Source of the DNA: Deltaproteobacteria bacterium
GTDB lineage: Bacteria; Myxococcota_A; UBA9160; UBA4427
DNA length: 32,377 bases
NCBI GenBank assembly: GCA_029261855.1
Contig: JAJDAN010000034.1
Location: 117,953-150,329, forward strand
Reading direction: 5' to 3'
Part shown: one piece after another, positions 31,422 to 32,377 of the stretch
Layout: each line of letters begins with the position of its first letter
How positions within the stretch are numbered: position 1 is the stretch's first letter
Translations under genes and position numbers: made by a program
The notes under the pieces: generated by a model
Databases searched by the model: none
Told to the model about the DNA's origin: nothing
Seen by the model: only the letters and a program-made list of their open reading frames with translations

Positions 31422-32102
31422 GTGCCGCACATCCACCAGCCAGGCGGAGAGGACCGACTCGTCGGGGACCGGTACGGGGAGAGCCGCTTCCTGCGCCGGC
31501 TGGTGTGGGCCTACGTCGCGATCTGGGGCCTCGCAGCGATCCGGCCCTTGGACCGCGAAACCTGGCTGCTCGAGAATGGGCTCGTGTTCGGGCTGGTCGG
31601 CGTGCTGGCCGCGACCCATCGGCGCTTCGCGTTCTCGAATCTGTCCCACGTGCTGTTCTTCGTCTTCCTGGTGCTGCACGCCGTTGGCTCTCACTACACC
31701 TACTCACTCGTGCCGATCGGCTTCAGCGTTCAGGAGATCTTCGATCTCGACCGCAATCACTACGACCGGCTCGTCCACTTCTGCTTCGGGCTGCTGCTCG
31801 CGTACCCGCTGCGCGAGTGGATGATCCGGGTCGTGCACCTGCACCGGGTCTTTGGCTACGTCGGCCCGTTGCTGGCCGTGCTCGCCTTGAGCTCGGTGTA
31901 CGAGATCATCGAATCATGGGCAGCGCGCCTCGGGGATCCCGAGGTCGGCATCGCATATGTCGGCGCCCAGGGAGACGTCTGGGACGGCCAGAAGGACATG
32001 ACCCTCGCGTTCGTCGGCTCTTCGCTCGCCATGGGGATCACCGCGCTGTGGCGTTGGCGCAGCGGTCGCGAGCCATACCTCGCGACGAGACCCCCGGGCT
32101 AG
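31422..32102 (+). CDS. DUF2238/YjdF-family inner-membrane protein
   Basis: A 226-residue polytopic membrane protein with about six hydrophobic helices. The DUF2238 (YjdF) marks are present: HAVGSHYTY, the NHYDRLVHFCFGLLLAYP segment, VYEIIESWAARL and GDVWDGQKDMTLA, each with conserved His/Asp/Glu residues facing the membrane. The role of the family is not known. The start is GTG 31422, nine bases after the previous stop; no ATG exists before the first helix, and a run of G precedes the GTG. It is the last gene of the plus-strand group and is followed by two hairpins. Confidence 0.85.
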   Translation: MPHIHQPGGEDRLVGDRYGESRFLRRLVWAYVAIWGLAAIRPLDRETWLLENGLVFGLVGVLAATHRRFAFSNLSHVLFFVFLVLHAVGSHYTYSLVPIGFSVQEIFDLDRNHYDRLVHFCFGLLLAYPLREWMIRVVHLHRVFGYVGPLLAVLALSSVYEIIESWAARLGDPEVGIAYVGAQGDVWDGQKDMTLAFVGSSLAMGITALWRWRSGREPYLATRPPG

Positions 32103-32106
32103 GAGC

Positions 32107-32129
32107 GTGCGCGGCAGAAGGCCGCGCAC
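32107..32129 (+). terminator. GC-rich hairpin after the YjdF-type gene
   Basis: GTGCGCGGC (32107-32115) and GCCGCGCAC (32121-32129) form a perfect 9-bp stem with an AGAAG loop, four bases after the stop codon. There is no T tract. Confidence 0.6.
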
Positions 32130-32138
32130 CCGCAGCAA

Positions 32139-32158
32139 GCCGAAACCCCGGTTTCGGC
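32139..32158 (+). terminator. Second hairpin in tandem
   Basis: GCCGAAACC (32139-32147) and GGTTTCGGC (32150-32158) form a 9-bp inverted repeat around CC, directly before the first copy of the 28-nt repeat. No T tract follows, so termination would be of a weak or unusual type. Confidence 0.5.
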
Positions 32159-32159
32159 C

Positions 32160-32187
32160 GGCTAGCCCCAATGCGTCATTGGCTTGG
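32160..32187. repeat. 28-nt repeat, copy 1
   Basis: Identical over 28 bases to 32350-32377. It contains CCAATG-CGT-CATTGG, a 6-bp inverted repeat with a 3-base loop, and follows directly on a hairpin. The 160 bases between the copies show no gene, only short inverted repeats (for example CCAGCT near 32202 with AGCTGG near 32224). Confidence 0.85.
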
Positions 32188-32326
32188 GTAGAACCCTTCG
32201 GAACCAGCTTCGCGAGTGGATGCAGCTGGAACGCGGGAACCTCACTAGTGTGAGATCCTGTCGGCAGTCTCCGGATGCCGCGCGGGCCGCCCTGTCGCGG
32301 GCTCCCGGCCGCGCATTGGAATCGCG

Positions 32327-32351
32327 CCCTGACCCGCATCACGGATCAGGG
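32327..32351. other. Hairpin before repeat copy 2
   Basis: CCCTGA (32327-32332) pairs with TCAGGG (32346-32351). After one mismatch CCG pairs with CGG around CATCA. Like copy 1, copy 2 of the 28-nt repeat starts at the foot of a stem-loop. Confidence 0.5.
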
Positions 32352-32377
32352 CTAGCCCCAATGCGTCATTGGCTTGG
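32350..32377. repeat. 28-nt repeat, copy 2 (runs into the window end)
   Basis: Same 28 bases as 32160-32187 with no mismatch. The match continues to the last base given, so the true repeat may be longer. A contig end inside a repeat is what a short-read assembler produces when the element has many copies. Confidence 0.8.

Overview
The window is high-GC, densely coded bacterial DNA with short intergenic gaps and many 1-4 nt gene overlaps. It carries a sigma-54 two-component system, PqiA/PqiB envelope proteins, lipoproteins with lipoboxes, many SDRs, an enoyl-CoA hydratase and two luciferase-like (F420/FMN) oxidoreductases. This mix suggests a Gram-negative, metabolically versatile 'deltaproteobacterial' lineage (Myxococcota, Binatota or a relative). 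That placement is inference. The first gene is cut at its 5' end, and the last 28 bases duplicate a sequence 190 bp upstream, so the window looks like a whole contig that ends in a repeat.

Layout. (1) 1-1262: the tail of an SDR overlapping an enoyl-CoA hydratase/isomerase gene, closed by a strong hairpin. (2) 1376-6166, minus strand: an envelope-stress-like operon. It encodes two paralogous histidine kinases with a two-helix (2TM-type) membrane hairpin, an NtrC-type sigma-54 activator and a PspA/IM30 protein. An almost perfect -24/-12 promoter and palindromic candidate activator sites lie upstream. (3) 6435-9733, plus strand: a glutathione transferase, an ABM-domain protein, a DUF1499 lipoprotein, a luciferase-like oxidoreductase and an SDR. 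(4) 9759-14322, minus strand: an SDR, a TIGR03617-type luciferase-like oxidoreductase, a cupin, a DUF924 protein, a WrbA-like flavodoxin and a haloalkane dehalogenase of the DhlA/DhmA type, a plausible catabolic run. (5) 14422-16317: an unrecognised soluble protein and a secreted protein. (6) 16360-19135, minus strand: PqiA split into two genes, followed by PqiB. (7) 19271-22533: a DUF4410 lipoprotein and a PEP-synthase/rifampicin-phosphotransferase-like enzyme. (8) 22530-28571, minus strand: an M48 lipoprotein protease, a DUF3604 protein, an SDR and an OYE/2,4-dienoyl-CoA-reductase-type flavoprotein. (9) 28645-32102, plus strand: a polytopic membrane protein with a TPR tail, a secreted protein with dockerin-like calcium loops, and a YjdF/DUF2238 membrane protein, followed by hairpins and the 28-nt repeat.

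Most notable. The kinase-kinase-sigma-54-activator-PspA operon with its own sigma-54 promoter looks like a differently wired Psp/Lia-type membrane-stress system. Two separate genes (the PEP-utilising enzyme and the DUF924 protein) have no ATG, GTG or TTG that keeps their conserved N-termini. In both, an ATC sits where the start should be, and in the first it stands behind a perfect Shine-Dalgarno. No gap of more than 300 bases lacks a gene. No tRNA, rRNA, CRISPR array, insertion sequence or prophage was seen.
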